From Methylocystaceae bacterium (GTDB lineage: Bacteria; Pseudomonadota; Alphaproteobacteria; Rhizobiales; Beijerinckiaceae): a stretch of DNA of 5,348 bases. Both the position numbers and the translations under genes were made by a program. The stretch covers positions 1-5,348 of the forward strand of contig PQAN01000158.1 of assembly GCA_003105285.1 (NCBI GenBank), in the 5' to 3' direction. The notes under the pieces are model-generated. The model had not been told where the DNA came from. It worked only from the letters and a program-made list of their open reading frames with translations, and made no database searches. This document shows, piece by piece, positions 1-5,348 of the stretch (the stretch's first letter is position 1; each line of letters begins with the position of its first letter).

Positions 1-74
1 TGATGGCCGGTGGTGGCGGTGTTGCTGTGAGCGTCGACTCGCGCCGCGCCCTTTCGAACCTCGTCTGTCGACAT
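1..74 (-). CDS. ccoP: CcoP, cbb3 cytochrome c oxidase dihaem subunit (N-terminal fragment)
   Basis: Only the first 24 codons are in the window; the gene continues past the left edge. In cbb3 oxidases CcoP is the membrane-anchored dihaem cytochrome c that feeds electrons to CcoO and on to the CcoN active site. The visible peptide starts MSTDEVRKG and ends in the motif TTGH, which matches the conserved CcoP N-terminus (TTGHEWDGI in many relatives) just ahead of the first membrane helix. None of the membrane or haem domains can be seen. The start ATG is 3 bases after the ccoQ stop, and the purine stretch GAGAGGA inside the end of ccoQ serves as ribosome binding site. Identity rests on this short motif plus its place as fourth gene of a ccoNOQP operon. 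Confidence 0.88.
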   Translation of the reverse strand, partial: MSTDEVRKGAARVDAHSNTATTGH

Positions 75-77
75 GTT

Positions 78-230
78 CTAATCCTCTCGCAAAGGCGTTT
101 GCGCCGCGTCTTCGAATAATTTGCGATGCGACGGCCAATAGGCGTAGGCGACGGCCGAGAGAAAGATCACAGCGAAGAAGAGAAGCCCCCAGTTCGCCGC
201 GAATTCTCGCCAAGCTTCATAAGTCGTCAT
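78..230 (-). CDS. ccoQ: CcoQ, small cbb3 oxidase subunit
   Basis: This 50-residue protein is the small single-helix subunit of cbb3 oxidase, which helps assemble or stabilise the complex and carries no cofactor. It starts MTTYEAWREF and has one hydrophobic membrane segment at about residues 14-33 (GLLFFAVIFLSAVAYAYWP region). The basic stretch SHRK and an acidic tail ending PLRED follow, a C-terminus typical of CcoQ. Length and layout match the family. The start ATG is 5 bases after the ccoO stop, with GAGGTGA overlapping that stop as the ribosome binding site. The stop is 3 bases before ccoP. Small genes like this are easily missed in annotation, but here sequence and position agree. Confidence 0.93.
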   Translation of the reverse strand: MTTYEAWREFAANWGLLFFAVIFLSAVAYAYWPSHRKLFEDAAQTPLRED

Positions 231-235
231 TGCGC

Positions 236-994
236 TCACCTCACATTGATCGAGGCTTTGTCGTCGTAGAGCTTGAAATCGACGGACACGCCGAGATGCT
301 GAAGATAGGCGATCAACGCGTCCTCCTCGGTGACGCCGCCCTTGGCGGCCACATCGTTGAGAATCGCATTGGGATAGCGCTTGCGTAAGGCTTCGGCGCC
401 CGGATCGTCGGGCGCGCTCTGCGCCTTCAGATCCGCCGCGGCGTTGTCGATCTGCTCGTCGTTATAGGGCACGCCGACGAGACGCAGCGTCTTCATCTGT
501 TCGGCGATATGCTCGTAATCGAGCGGCGCGCGGGAGAGAAACGCATATCCCGGCATGATCGAGGTCGGCACGACCGAGCGCGGATCGCGCAGATGGTCGC
601 GATGCCAGTCGTTCGAATAGCGCCCGCCGACGCGCGCCAGATCCGGTCCGTTGCGCTTCGAGCCCCATTGGAACGGATGGTCGTACATGCTCTCGGCGGC
701 GAGCGAATAATGGCCGTAGCGCTCGACCTCGTCGCGCAAGGGGCGGATCATCTGCGAATGGCAGGTGTAGCAGCCCTCGCGCACATAGATGTTGTAGCCG
801 GCGAGCTCGAGCGGCGCGTAGGGCCGCACGCCTTCGACCTTCTCGATCGTGTTGTGGAGATAGAACAAGGGCACGATCTCGATGACGCCGCCGATCGAGA
901 CGAGCAGCAGGATCGCCAGCAGCAGCAGGATCGAATTGGTTTCGAGCGTCTTCTGCAGCCCGCGAGCGGGAGCGTGTTGAGCGGTGTTGGACAT
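236..994 (-). CDS. ccoO: CcoO, cbb3 cytochrome c oxidase monohaem subunit
   Basis: CcoO (252 residues) is the membrane-anchored monohaem cytochrome c of cbb3 oxidase, passing electrons from CcoP to the CcoN catalytic site. One membrane helix spans about residues 21-45. The periplasmic domain carries the haem-c attachment motif CYTCH (Cys75, Cys78, His79) and a candidate axial Met147 in SIMPGY. Other CcoO-typical runs include GCYTCHSQMIRP, the GPDLARVGGRYS segment and a C-terminal AYLQHLG helix. The reading frame is open 18 codons further upstream, but that start would overlap ccoN by 44 bases. The ATG at 994 is preferred because GAGGAG lies 6 bases before it and it follows the ccoN stop by 10 bases. 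It is co-transcribed with ccoN and ccoQ. Confidence 0.97.
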   Translation of the reverse strand: MSNTAQHAPARGLQKTLETNSILLLLAILLLVSIGGVIEIVPLFYLHNTIEKVEGVRPYAPLELAGYNIYVREGCYTCHSQMIRPLRDEVERYGHYSLAAESMYDHPFQWGSKRNGPDLARVGGRYSNDWHRDHLRDPRSVVPTSIMPGYAFLSRAPLDYEHIAEQMKTLRLVGVPYNDEQIDNAAADLKAQSAPDDPGAEALRKRYPNAILNDVAAKGGVTEEDALIAYLQHLGVSVDFKLYDDKASINVR

Positions 995-1004
995 GGCTTG
1001 CTCC

Positions 1005-2660
1005 TCACTCTGCGGCGACGGCGGTCGGCGCGAGTTCCGCGGCGACATCCTCGGAGGGTGAAACGATCGTCTTGTAGACGTTGTAGACCATGATCAGCGC
1101 GCCGATCAGGAACATCCCGCCGCCGAGCGCGCGGATCACATATTCCGGATGCAGCGCGTCGGTCGTCTCGACGAAGGAATATTCGAGGAAGCCCTGCGGC
1201 GTGTAGGCGCGCCACATCAAGCCCTGCATGATGCCCGCGACCCACATCGCCGAGATGTAGAAGACGATGCCGATCGTCGAGATCCAGAAGTGCCAGTTGA
1301 CGAGCTTCAGCGAATAGAGCTGCCGGTTGAACACCCAGGGGATGAGGCAGTAGAGCGCGCCGAAGGAGACGAATCCGACCCAGCCGAGGCTGCCCGAATG
1401 CACATGGCCGATGCCCCAGTCGGTATAGTGGCTGAGCGCATTGACCGCCTTCACCGACATCAACGGACCTTCGAACGTCGACATGCCGTAGAAGGCGACG
1501 GAGACGACGAGCATCCGCAGGACCGGATCGGTGCGCAGCTTGTCCCAGGCGCCGGACAGCGTCATGAGGCCGTTGATCATGCCGCCCCAGGAGGGCATCC
1601 ACAGCATGATCGAGAAGGTCATGCCGAGCGTCTGCGCCCAGTCCGGCAGCGCCGTGTAGTGCAGATGATGCGGCCCGGCCCAGATGTAGAGGAAGATCAG
1701 CGCCCAGAAATGCACGATCGACAGGCGGTAGGAATAGATCGGCCGCTCGGCGCGCTTCGGCACGAAATAATACATGATGCCGAGAAAGCCCGCCGTGAGG
1801 AAGAAGCCCACCGCATTATGGCCGTACCACCATTGGATCATCGCGTCCTGCACGCCGGCCCAGACGATGACCGACTGGGAAGAGAAGGGCGAGATCGGGA
1901 TTTCGGCGTTATTGCCGAGAACGAGAACGGCGACCGTGACGATGAAGGCGAGATAGAACCAGTTGGCCACATAGATGTGCGGTTCCGCGCGTCGCGCCAA
2001 AGTGAAGAGATAGACGAGCAGATAGACGACCCAGACGATGACAAGCCACAAAATCGCGTACCATTCGGGCTCCGCATATTCGTGGCCGCGCGTGACGCCG
2101 AGCAGATAGCCGGTGCCCGCGATGATGATGAAGAAATTGTAGCCGAGCACGACGAACCAGGGCGCCAATTCGCCGGCGATGCGCGTCCGGCTCGTGCGCT
2201 GCAGCACATAGAACGAGGTGGCGAGCAGGACATTGCCGCCGAATGCGAAGATCACCGCCGAGGTGTGCAACGGCCGCAGGCGCCCGAAATTGATCCAGGG
2301 CAGATCGAAGTTGAGCAGCGGAAAGGCGAGCTCGAGAGCGATGTAGAGGCCGACCGCAAAGCCGGCGACGCCCCAGAACAGCGCGGCGAGCGCCGCGAAT
2401 TTGATGGGGCCGTAATTATAGTTCGGCCGACCGTCGATGAAACGCGGCGGCGGCTCGGCGGAACGTAGATCGTGCCTCTTCACGATCGCGAACACGGCGG
2501 CCACGGAGCCGAGCGCGAACAGCGCGGCGTGAAACGCATAAGCGGGCGTATGCGCCCGGACGGCGACGAAACCGGCGAGAGCCGCGAGCGCCACGAAAAC
2601 GAAAGACAGCGCGGCTTCGCCGACGGTTACGGGTTTGGGAGGTGAAATGGACTGCGCCAT
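1005..2660 (-). CDS. ccoN: CcoN, cbb3 cytochrome c oxidase catalytic subunit I
   Basis: CcoN is the haem-copper catalytic subunit that reduces oxygen to water at the inner membrane and pumps protons. The 551-residue protein is rich in membrane helices. By comparison with the Pseudomonas stutzeri enzyme, His132 and His421 are the low-spin haem b ligands, His419 the haem b3 ligand, and His281 (WYGHNAV), His331 and His332 (GPHHLHYT) bind CuB. Tyr325, six residues before His331, matches the tyrosine cross-linked to a CuB histidine. All are present, so it should be active. It is longer than the roughly 474-residue Pseudomonas form because of an N-terminal extension with about two extra hydrophobic segments (about 15-35 and 41-60), as in rhizobial FixN. 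The frame is open 92 codons upstream, but that stretch is noncoding in character and contains the FixK-type box. The ATG at 2660 begins MAQSISPPKP and has AGGGG nine bases ahead. Confidence 0.97.
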   Translation of the reverse strand: MAQSISPPKPVTVGEAALSFVFVALAALAGFVAVRAHTPAYAFHAALFALGSVAAVFAIVKRHDLRSAEPPPRFIDGRPNYNYGPIKFAALAALFWGVAGFAVGLYIALELAFPLLNFDLPWINFGRLRPLHTSAVIFAFGGNVLLATSFYVLQRTSRTRIAGELAPWFVVLGYNFFIIIAGTGYLLGVTRGHEYAEPEWYAILWLVIVWVVYLLVYLFTLARRAEPHIYVANWFYLAFIVTVAVLVLGNNAEIPISPFSSQSVIVWAGVQDAMIQWWYGHNAVGFFLTAGFLGIMYYFVPKRAERPIYSYRLSIVHFWALIFLYIWAGPHHLHYTALPDWAQTLGMTFSIMLWMPSWGGMINGLMTLSGAWDKLRTDPVLRMLVVSVAFYGMSTFEGPLMSVKAVNALSHYTDWGIGHVHSGSLGWVGFVSFGALYCLIPWVFNRQLYSLKLVNWHFWISTIGIVFYISAMWVAGIMQGLMWRAYTPQGFLEYSFVETTDALHPEYVIRALGGGMFLIGALIMVYNVYKTIVSPSEDVAAELAPTAVAAE

Positions 2661-2748
2661 GGTGAGAAGCCCCTGCGTGCGTGTAGGGAACGCCTGGAAT
2701 ACGTCGAGGATGACGCATTTTCGCCGTTCGTCTCGAGTCGCGAGAGGA

Positions 2749-2754
2749 AGTTTA
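2749..2754 (-). promoter_or_regulatory. Putative -10 element of the ccoN promoter
   Basis: Read on the minus strand the hexamer is TAAACT, four of six matches to TATAAT. It is 21 bases downstream of the FixK/FNR-type box, close to the 22-base gap of class II FNR promoters. No good -35 hexamer is needed or seen, since the activator box occupies that place. The predicted transcription start is near 2742. The support is mainly the spacing. Confidence 0.45.
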
Positions 2755-2775
2755 GCGCTTGCCGCTGACCGAAAT

Positions 2776-2789
2776 TTGACATCCGTCAA
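2776..2789 (-). promoter_or_regulatory. FNR/FixK-type activator box of the ccoNOQP promoter
   Basis: TTGAC-ATCC-GTCAA is a perfect 5+4+5 dyad that fits the FNR/FixK/FnrN family consensus TTGA(T/C)-N4-(A/G)TCAA. Such boxes activate ccoNOQP/fixNOQP under low oxygen in many alphaproteobacteria. It is centred about 122 bases upstream of the ccoN start codon. Its spacing to the -10-like hexamer puts the box centre near -40.5, the position of a class II activator. The sequence and spacing are seen directly. The regulator, likely a FixK, FnrN or other Crp/Fnr protein, is inferred and is not encoded in the window. Confidence 0.8.
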
Positions 2790-2845
2790 GGAAAGGAGGC
2801 TCGGCGCGACGCTGCGCACAAATGTCACAGGCGAATGAAAAACAT

Positions 2846-2858
2846 GGCGATATTCGCC
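2846..2858. repeat. Short inverted repeat upstream of the ccoN activator box
   Basis: GGCGA-TAT-TCGCC has perfect five-base arms. The right arm can also pair with GGCGAAT at 2830-2836 (ATTCGCC at 2852-2858). It lies 56 bases upstream of the FixK/FNR-type box relative to ccoN. It may be a second regulator site or a chance dyad; no known consensus was recognised. Confidence 0.35.
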
Positions 2859-2993
2859 CGGATTTAGAGTGATTTGAGGGAAGGGCGCCGCATCGCGCGG
2901 ACATAAAAAAACGAGACGCGCGCGGTTTTGTCGCAAGGTTCGACGCTGTGTCGAGCGGCGGATCGCGCGAGCGCGAGCCCCAACGGCGCGTGC

Positions 2994-3473
2994 TCAGAAC
3001 CAGCCGAATCCCGGTCGCCAGCCCAACCCACGGAACCATTCGACATGGCCGCCGGGGAAGCCGTAACGCCATTGCACGGCGCGCGTTCCCTCATATTGCC
3101 AAGGGCCCGTGTACCAAGGGCCGCCGGACGTATAGGGATCGAATAGCGGAGGTTCGTCGGAGGTCCAGACACGGGCGCCGAGCGGCAGAAGCATCGGCGC
3201 GTCGGCCCTTTTCGTGACGGCGTCGACGAAACGCAGCGCCGCCGCGGCGATATAGCCGTCCGCGCCCGCATAAGAGACGCGGCACCAGTCGGATCGGCAT
3301 TTGCCCGCGTCGACGAGCGCTCGCGGCGGGATCTCGAGGATCGACGAGAAGTTCGTCCCCGGCCCGGAACGCAGATTGACCAGATCGGCGACGACGGCCG
3401 GCCGCGCCGACACGTCGCGGACGAGGCCGGCGACGAGGACCGCAGCGACGAGCAAAACGATTTTGAATCGCAT
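2994..3473 (-). CDS. Exported SH3-domain protein with Trp/Gly-rich tail
   Basis: This 159-residue protein of unknown specific function has a signal peptide (MRFKIVLLVAAVLVAGLV..., likely cut after VSA, about residue 23), so it should be periplasmic. Residues 26-82 form a bacterial SH3 domain of the SH3_3 type, with NLRSGPGT (33-40), IPP (48-50), a W63-C64-R65 core, GYIA (73-76) and a Cys59/Cys64 pair. Such domains often bind peptidoglycan or peptide ligands. After a linker, residues 103-159 hold seven Trp plus many Tyr, Phe and Gly and end in GFGWF. The ATG at 3473 is preferred to the longer open frame because it gives a clean signal peptide and has AGAGG close upstream. Its SH3 part resembles the next gene upstream (3655-3924). 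The 181-base gap between them shows no gene. Confidence 0.88.
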   Translation of the reverse strand: MRFKIVLLVAAVLVAGLVRDVSARPAVVADLVNLRSGPGTNFSSILEIPPRALVDAGKCRSDWCRVSYAGADGYIAAAALRFVDAVTKRADAPMLLPLGARVWTSDEPPLFDPYTSGGPWYTGPWQYEGTRAVQWRYGFPGGHVEWFRGLGWRPGFGWF

Positions 3474-3654
3474 GACGGCCTCTATGAAAAAAGGAGCGAC
3501 GAGAAAGAATTCGACGCAAAGTAACACAGAACGCGCGGCGTCGACATCCGGCGAGCCCCGCACCGCGCCACGGCGCGCGAAAGAAGATTTCCGCGCGTCG
3601 CGGGCGACGACTTCCGTCTCGGCCTCATCGGCGAGACGCGACGCTCGGGTTCGA

Positions 3655-3924
3655 TCAATCGGCCGGCTCGGCCACGCGCCTCGCCAGCAGCGACGATGCG
3701 ATGAATCCGTCCTTGCCGTTATAGGTCGCTCGACACCAGCCGCGGAAGCAATCCGTGACGTCGACGACCGCTTGTGGCGGAATCGCCAGGATCGGCAGGA
3801 ACCCCAGGCCCGGCCCCGAGCGGAACGCCGCCAGATCGGTGACGACGCGCGGAAAAGCGGCGGCGGAGCCGACAAACCCGGCCACGCTCGCGGCGACGAG
3901 GAGAGATCTGAGTTTCCACTGCAT
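3655..3924 (-). CDS. Small exported SH3-domain protein
   Basis: This 89-residue protein consists of little more than a signal peptide (MQWKLRSLLVAASVAGFVGSAAA, likely cut near residue 23) and one bacterial SH3 domain. The domain shows FRSGPG (34-39), IPP (48-50), Cys59, the run W63-C64-R65 and GFIA (73-76). Over residues 27-80 it aligns without gaps to the SH3 domain of the adjacent 159-residue protein, with 29 of 54 positions identical by hand count. The two are therefore likely tandem paralogues. The start has a strong GGAGG seven bases ahead. The exact role is unknown; a periplasmic, possibly cell-wall-binding or scaffold role is inferred from the family. It is first in line of the minus-strand pair, so it may be co-transcribed with 2994-3473. 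Confidence 0.9.
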   Translation of the reverse strand: MQWKLRSLLVAASVAGFVGSAAAFPRVVTDLAAFRSGPGLGFLPILAIPPQAVVDVTDCFRGWCRATYNGKDGFIASSLLARRVAEPAD

Positions 3925-4215
3925 TTCAAGACCTCCGTAACAGCGCTTTCATCATGGCGGCCCATCTAGGGCGCGCCGCCGGCGCTGCGAGAGACCGCCT
4001 GTCTCGATTTGTCCGTGCGCCCGCGCACAGCGGAGCCGGAAGAAGTTTGTTTCGCTCCGAGGCGACGGCTCGAAATTCGAGTCGTAAGGCTCGGCGTCTT
4101 CAGTCGTCCGAACTCGACTCGTGAAGGCGAGGCGGACTAAGCTCGAAGGCGTCGCACTCGACCGATGCGACATGTTCGGCGCGAGCCGTCGAGCTCGGCG
4201 TGGCGTGGGGGTTTC
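3925..4215. other. Divergent intergenic region between SH3 gene and exported-protein gene
   Basis: These 291 bases must contain the promoters of the minus-strand SH3 gene pair and the plus-strand gene at 4216, since the two are transcribed apart. No sigma-70 hexamer pair stands out in either direction. A GTGCGC-CC-GCGCAC inverted repeat (4015-4028) is the clearest structure. Short inverted repeats such as CGGAGC/GCTCCG (4031-4036 and 4054-4059) and CGAGTCG/CGACTCG (4078-4084 and 4115-4121) are weak in such GC-rich DNA. No coding potential is visible. Confidence 0.5.
4015..4028. repeat. Short perfect inverted repeat in the divergent promoter region
   Basis: GTGCGC-CC-GCGCAC has perfect six-base arms around a two-base centre. 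It is about 91 bases upstream of the 89-residue SH3 gene start and 188 bases upstream of the plus-strand gene. It could be an operator for a dimeric regulator, but GC-rich DNA makes such dyads by chance fairly often. Confidence 0.4.
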
Positions 4216-5348
4216 ATGAAGTCCGTTTTCCAGCACATCGCCGCCGCCCTGGCCTGCGCATCCATCGCCGCCCTCTACAGCGGCGCGCTCGCGACTGCGG
4301 CGAACGCCGCGCCGGAGGCGTCGCAGGCGGCGAAAACGAAGCCCGCCGGCCAATTCTCGGCGAACGACTTGCCGGCCGACCGCGAAACATCCGTCCTGCT
4401 CACGATCCCGGCGCCGGGGCGCTACGCCATCGCCGCGCGCAGCGCCTCGGGCGTGGCGTTGCAGCTCGTCGATATGATCACCGGGCCCGGCGACGTCGCC
4501 GGCGCGGCTGGCCTGCGCGACGGCCGCCTCGATCTGCTGCTCGACAAGGGCGTCTATAAAATCCGCATCTTCGGCGCGAAGGGCGCGACCGGAAAGGCGA
4601 AGCTCGCCGCCGAGCCGTTCCAGGAATTGCAGACGACGCGCGAGACGCTGACGAGCGGCCAGAAACATGGGGCCGAGCTCGGCGATCTCGGCCAGCGCAG
4701 CTTTACGGTCGATGTCGGCTCCTCGAGGCATGTGTCTCTCGAGGCGGTGGGACGGTCTCTGCGCGATTTGCGCCTGTGGCGCGCCGGCGGCGAACTCGTC
4801 GACCTCGCGCCGGAGCGGCGCATCATCGAGCCCAAGCCGGGCCGGCCCGTGACGCGCCTGAGGCTCGAGGGAAATGTGGAGCCCGGACGCTATGTCGTGA
4901 CCGCCTATGGCGGCGAACCGATCGTCTGGCCGGAGGGCGGAACGGCGCAGCCATTCTTCATCCGCCTCGACGCTCCCGCCTCGCTCGCCGCCGGCGTCGT
5001 CGAAGGCGTCATCGGCCCCTTCGGCTCGGCGCGCTTCGAGGCGCCGGCCAGCTACGACACATTCAGGCTCGAGTTGCCGCAACCCGTGGCGGCGCGGCTG
5101 GAGGCGAGGCGGGGCCGCGGCTCGCCGTCGTCCGCCGTCATCGGCAAGACGAGCCGCGAGCCGGTCGCCATCGTGTCGCTCGCCGCCAACGGCAAGGACG
5201 CGGGCCTCGTCGAAATCTCCGGCTTCGAAGGCCAAGCCTTCAGTCTGCGCGCGCTGCGCCAGTCGAACCGGTTCGCCATCGAAGGCTCCGGGACGCATCT
5301 CGTCGCGATCGACGTCGCCGGCGAAGGCGAGGACGAGGTCCCCGCGAC
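4216..5348 (+). CDS. Exported beta-rich repeat protein of unknown function (partial, open at right edge)
   Basis: The frame is open from 4216 to the window end: 377 codons with no stop, so the protein is longer than seen. I do not recognise the family. A signal peptide covers about residues 1-31 (MKSVFQHIAAALACASIAAL, cut near ANA-APE), so it is exported. The mature part has no Cys and no membrane helix. It alternates short hydrophobic strands in at least two, perhaps three segments (about 56-130, 158-231 and 267-345). The first two end in a strand after a Gly turn (DKGVYKIRIFG at 111-120, EPGRYVVTAYGG at 222-233). This layout resembles pre-peptidase C-terminal (PPC)-like beta-sandwiches, by pattern only. 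No catalytic motif was seen. An in-frame ATG at 4165 has no ribosome binding site and would hide the signal peptide; the ATG at 4216 follows GGGGG with tight spacing. Third codon positions are GC-rich, as expected for a real gene here. Confidence 0.85.
   Translation, partial: MKSVFQHIAAALACASIAALYSGALATAANAAPEASQAAKTKPAGQFSANDLPADRETSVLLTIPAPGRYAIAARSASGVALQLVDMITGPGDVAGAAGLRDGRLDLLLDKGVYKIRIFGAKGATGKAKLAAEPFQELQTTRETLTSGQKHGAELGDLGQRSFTVDVGSSRHVSLEAVGRSLRDLRLWRAGGELVDLAPERRIIEPKPGRPVTRLRLEGNVEPGRYVVTAYGGEPIVWPEGGTAQPFFIRLDAPASLAAGVVEGVIGPFGSARFEAPASYDTFRLELPQPVAARLEARRGRGSPSSAVIGKTSREPVAIVSLAANGKDAGLVEISGFEGQAFSLRALRQSNRFAIEGSGTHLVAIDVAGEGEDEVPA

Larger units (their letters stand above)
2661..2993. 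other. Intergenic regulatory region upstream of ccoN
   Basis: This 333-base stretch lies between ccoN and the 159-residue SH3 protein gene, both on the minus strand. It holds the FixK/FNR-type dyad (2776-2789), a matching -10-like hexamer (2749-2754) and an untranslated leader of roughly 80 bases before ccoN. Further upstream is a small inverted repeat (2846-2858) and a run of seven A on the plus strand (2905-2911), which is seven U in a minus-strand transcript. No convincing gene was found on either strand; the open frames crossing it show no family features or good ribosome binding sites. Confidence 0.7.

Noticed and set aside
1149..2468. A 439-codon plus-strand open frame opposite ccoN.
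   Set aside because: It is a shadow of a well-supported gene: very rich in Arg, Asp, Glu and His, with no family features, as expected from the antisense of a GC-rich membrane-protein gene.
2661..2936. 92-codon in-frame upstream extension of ccoN.
   Set aside because: It runs through the FixK/FNR-type box and predicted promoter, has no family similarity, and the ATG at 2660 gives the normal CcoN N-terminus.
2905..2956. Possible rho-independent terminator after the 159-residue SH3 gene (seven-U tract at 2905-2911 and a TCGAC/GTCGA hairpin at 2940-2954).
   Set aside because: The hairpin is about 28 bases from the U tract and no strong stem sits directly before the tract, so the parts do not form a standard terminator.
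3926..3955. Nine-codon micro-ORF (MMKALLRRS) just before the 89-residue SH3 gene, ending one base before its start.
   Set aside because: No ribosome binding site of its own was seen and the length is well within chance; the same bases supply the GGAGG site for the SH3 gene.
2994..3965. A 323-codon minus-strand frame that would fuse an N-terminal 164 residues to the 159-residue SH3 protein.
   Set aside because: The added part overlaps the 89-residue SH3 gene in another frame, reads as low-complexity Arg/Ser-rich sequence, and would bury the signal peptide.
4249..4260. Cys14 in the signal peptide of the gene at 4216 as a possible lipoprotein attachment site.
   Set aside because: The surrounding ALAC lacks Leu at the -3 place of a lipobox and the hydrophobic stretch before it is too short; a later ANA-APE cut fits better.
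3952..5298. A 448-codon minus-strand open frame opposite the gene at 4216.
   Set aside because: It is Arg/Ala/Gly-rich with no domain, signal or ribosome binding site, while the plus-strand frame has a clean signal peptide and ordered strand pattern.

Overview
The window is high-GC DNA with GC-rich third codon positions, almost certainly from an alphaproteobacterium. The CcoN protein is the long form (551 residues) found in Rhizobiales-type bacteria such as the Bradyrhizobium FixN group, and the operon is preceded by a FixK/FNR-type box. A rhizobial or methylotrophic relative (for example Methylocystaceae) is plausible, but the genus is a guess.

Positions 1-2660, minus strand, hold a compact ccoNOQP operon for the cbb3-type (C-family haem-copper) cytochrome c oxidase, a high-affinity terminal oxidase used under low oxygen. 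The order in the direction of transcription is ccoN (1005-2660), ccoO (236-994), ccoQ (78-230) and ccoP, of which only the first 24 codons lie in the window (1-74). Gaps between genes are 3 to 10 bases and each downstream gene has a purine-rich ribosome binding site at or over the end of the gene before it. All haem and copper ligands of CcoN and the CxxCH motif and candidate Met ligand of CcoO are present, so the enzyme looks functional.

Positions 2661-2993 are a 333-base noncoding region. It contains a perfect TTGAC-N4-GTCAA dyad at 2776-2789. A -10-like hexamer lies 21 bases downstream, which is the geometry of a class II FNR/FixK-activated promoter. It explains how the oxidase operon is likely switched on when oxygen falls.

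Positions 2994-3924, minus strand, hold two small exported proteins (159 and 89 residues). Each has a signal peptide and one bacterial SH3 domain, and the two domains align without gaps over 54 positions at about half identity, including a conserved Cys pair. They look like an ancient tandem duplication. The 159-residue member has an additional Trp/Gly-rich tail.

Positions 3925-4215 are a 291-base divergent intergenic region. From 4216 to the right edge, on the plus strand, an open reading frame runs for 377 codons without a stop. It encodes the start of an exported protein of unknown function built from successive beta-rich segments that resemble bacterial pre-peptidase C-terminal-like beta-sandwiches. 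This unrecognised gene is the least ordinary part of the window. No RNA genes, mobile elements or CRISPR arrays were seen.
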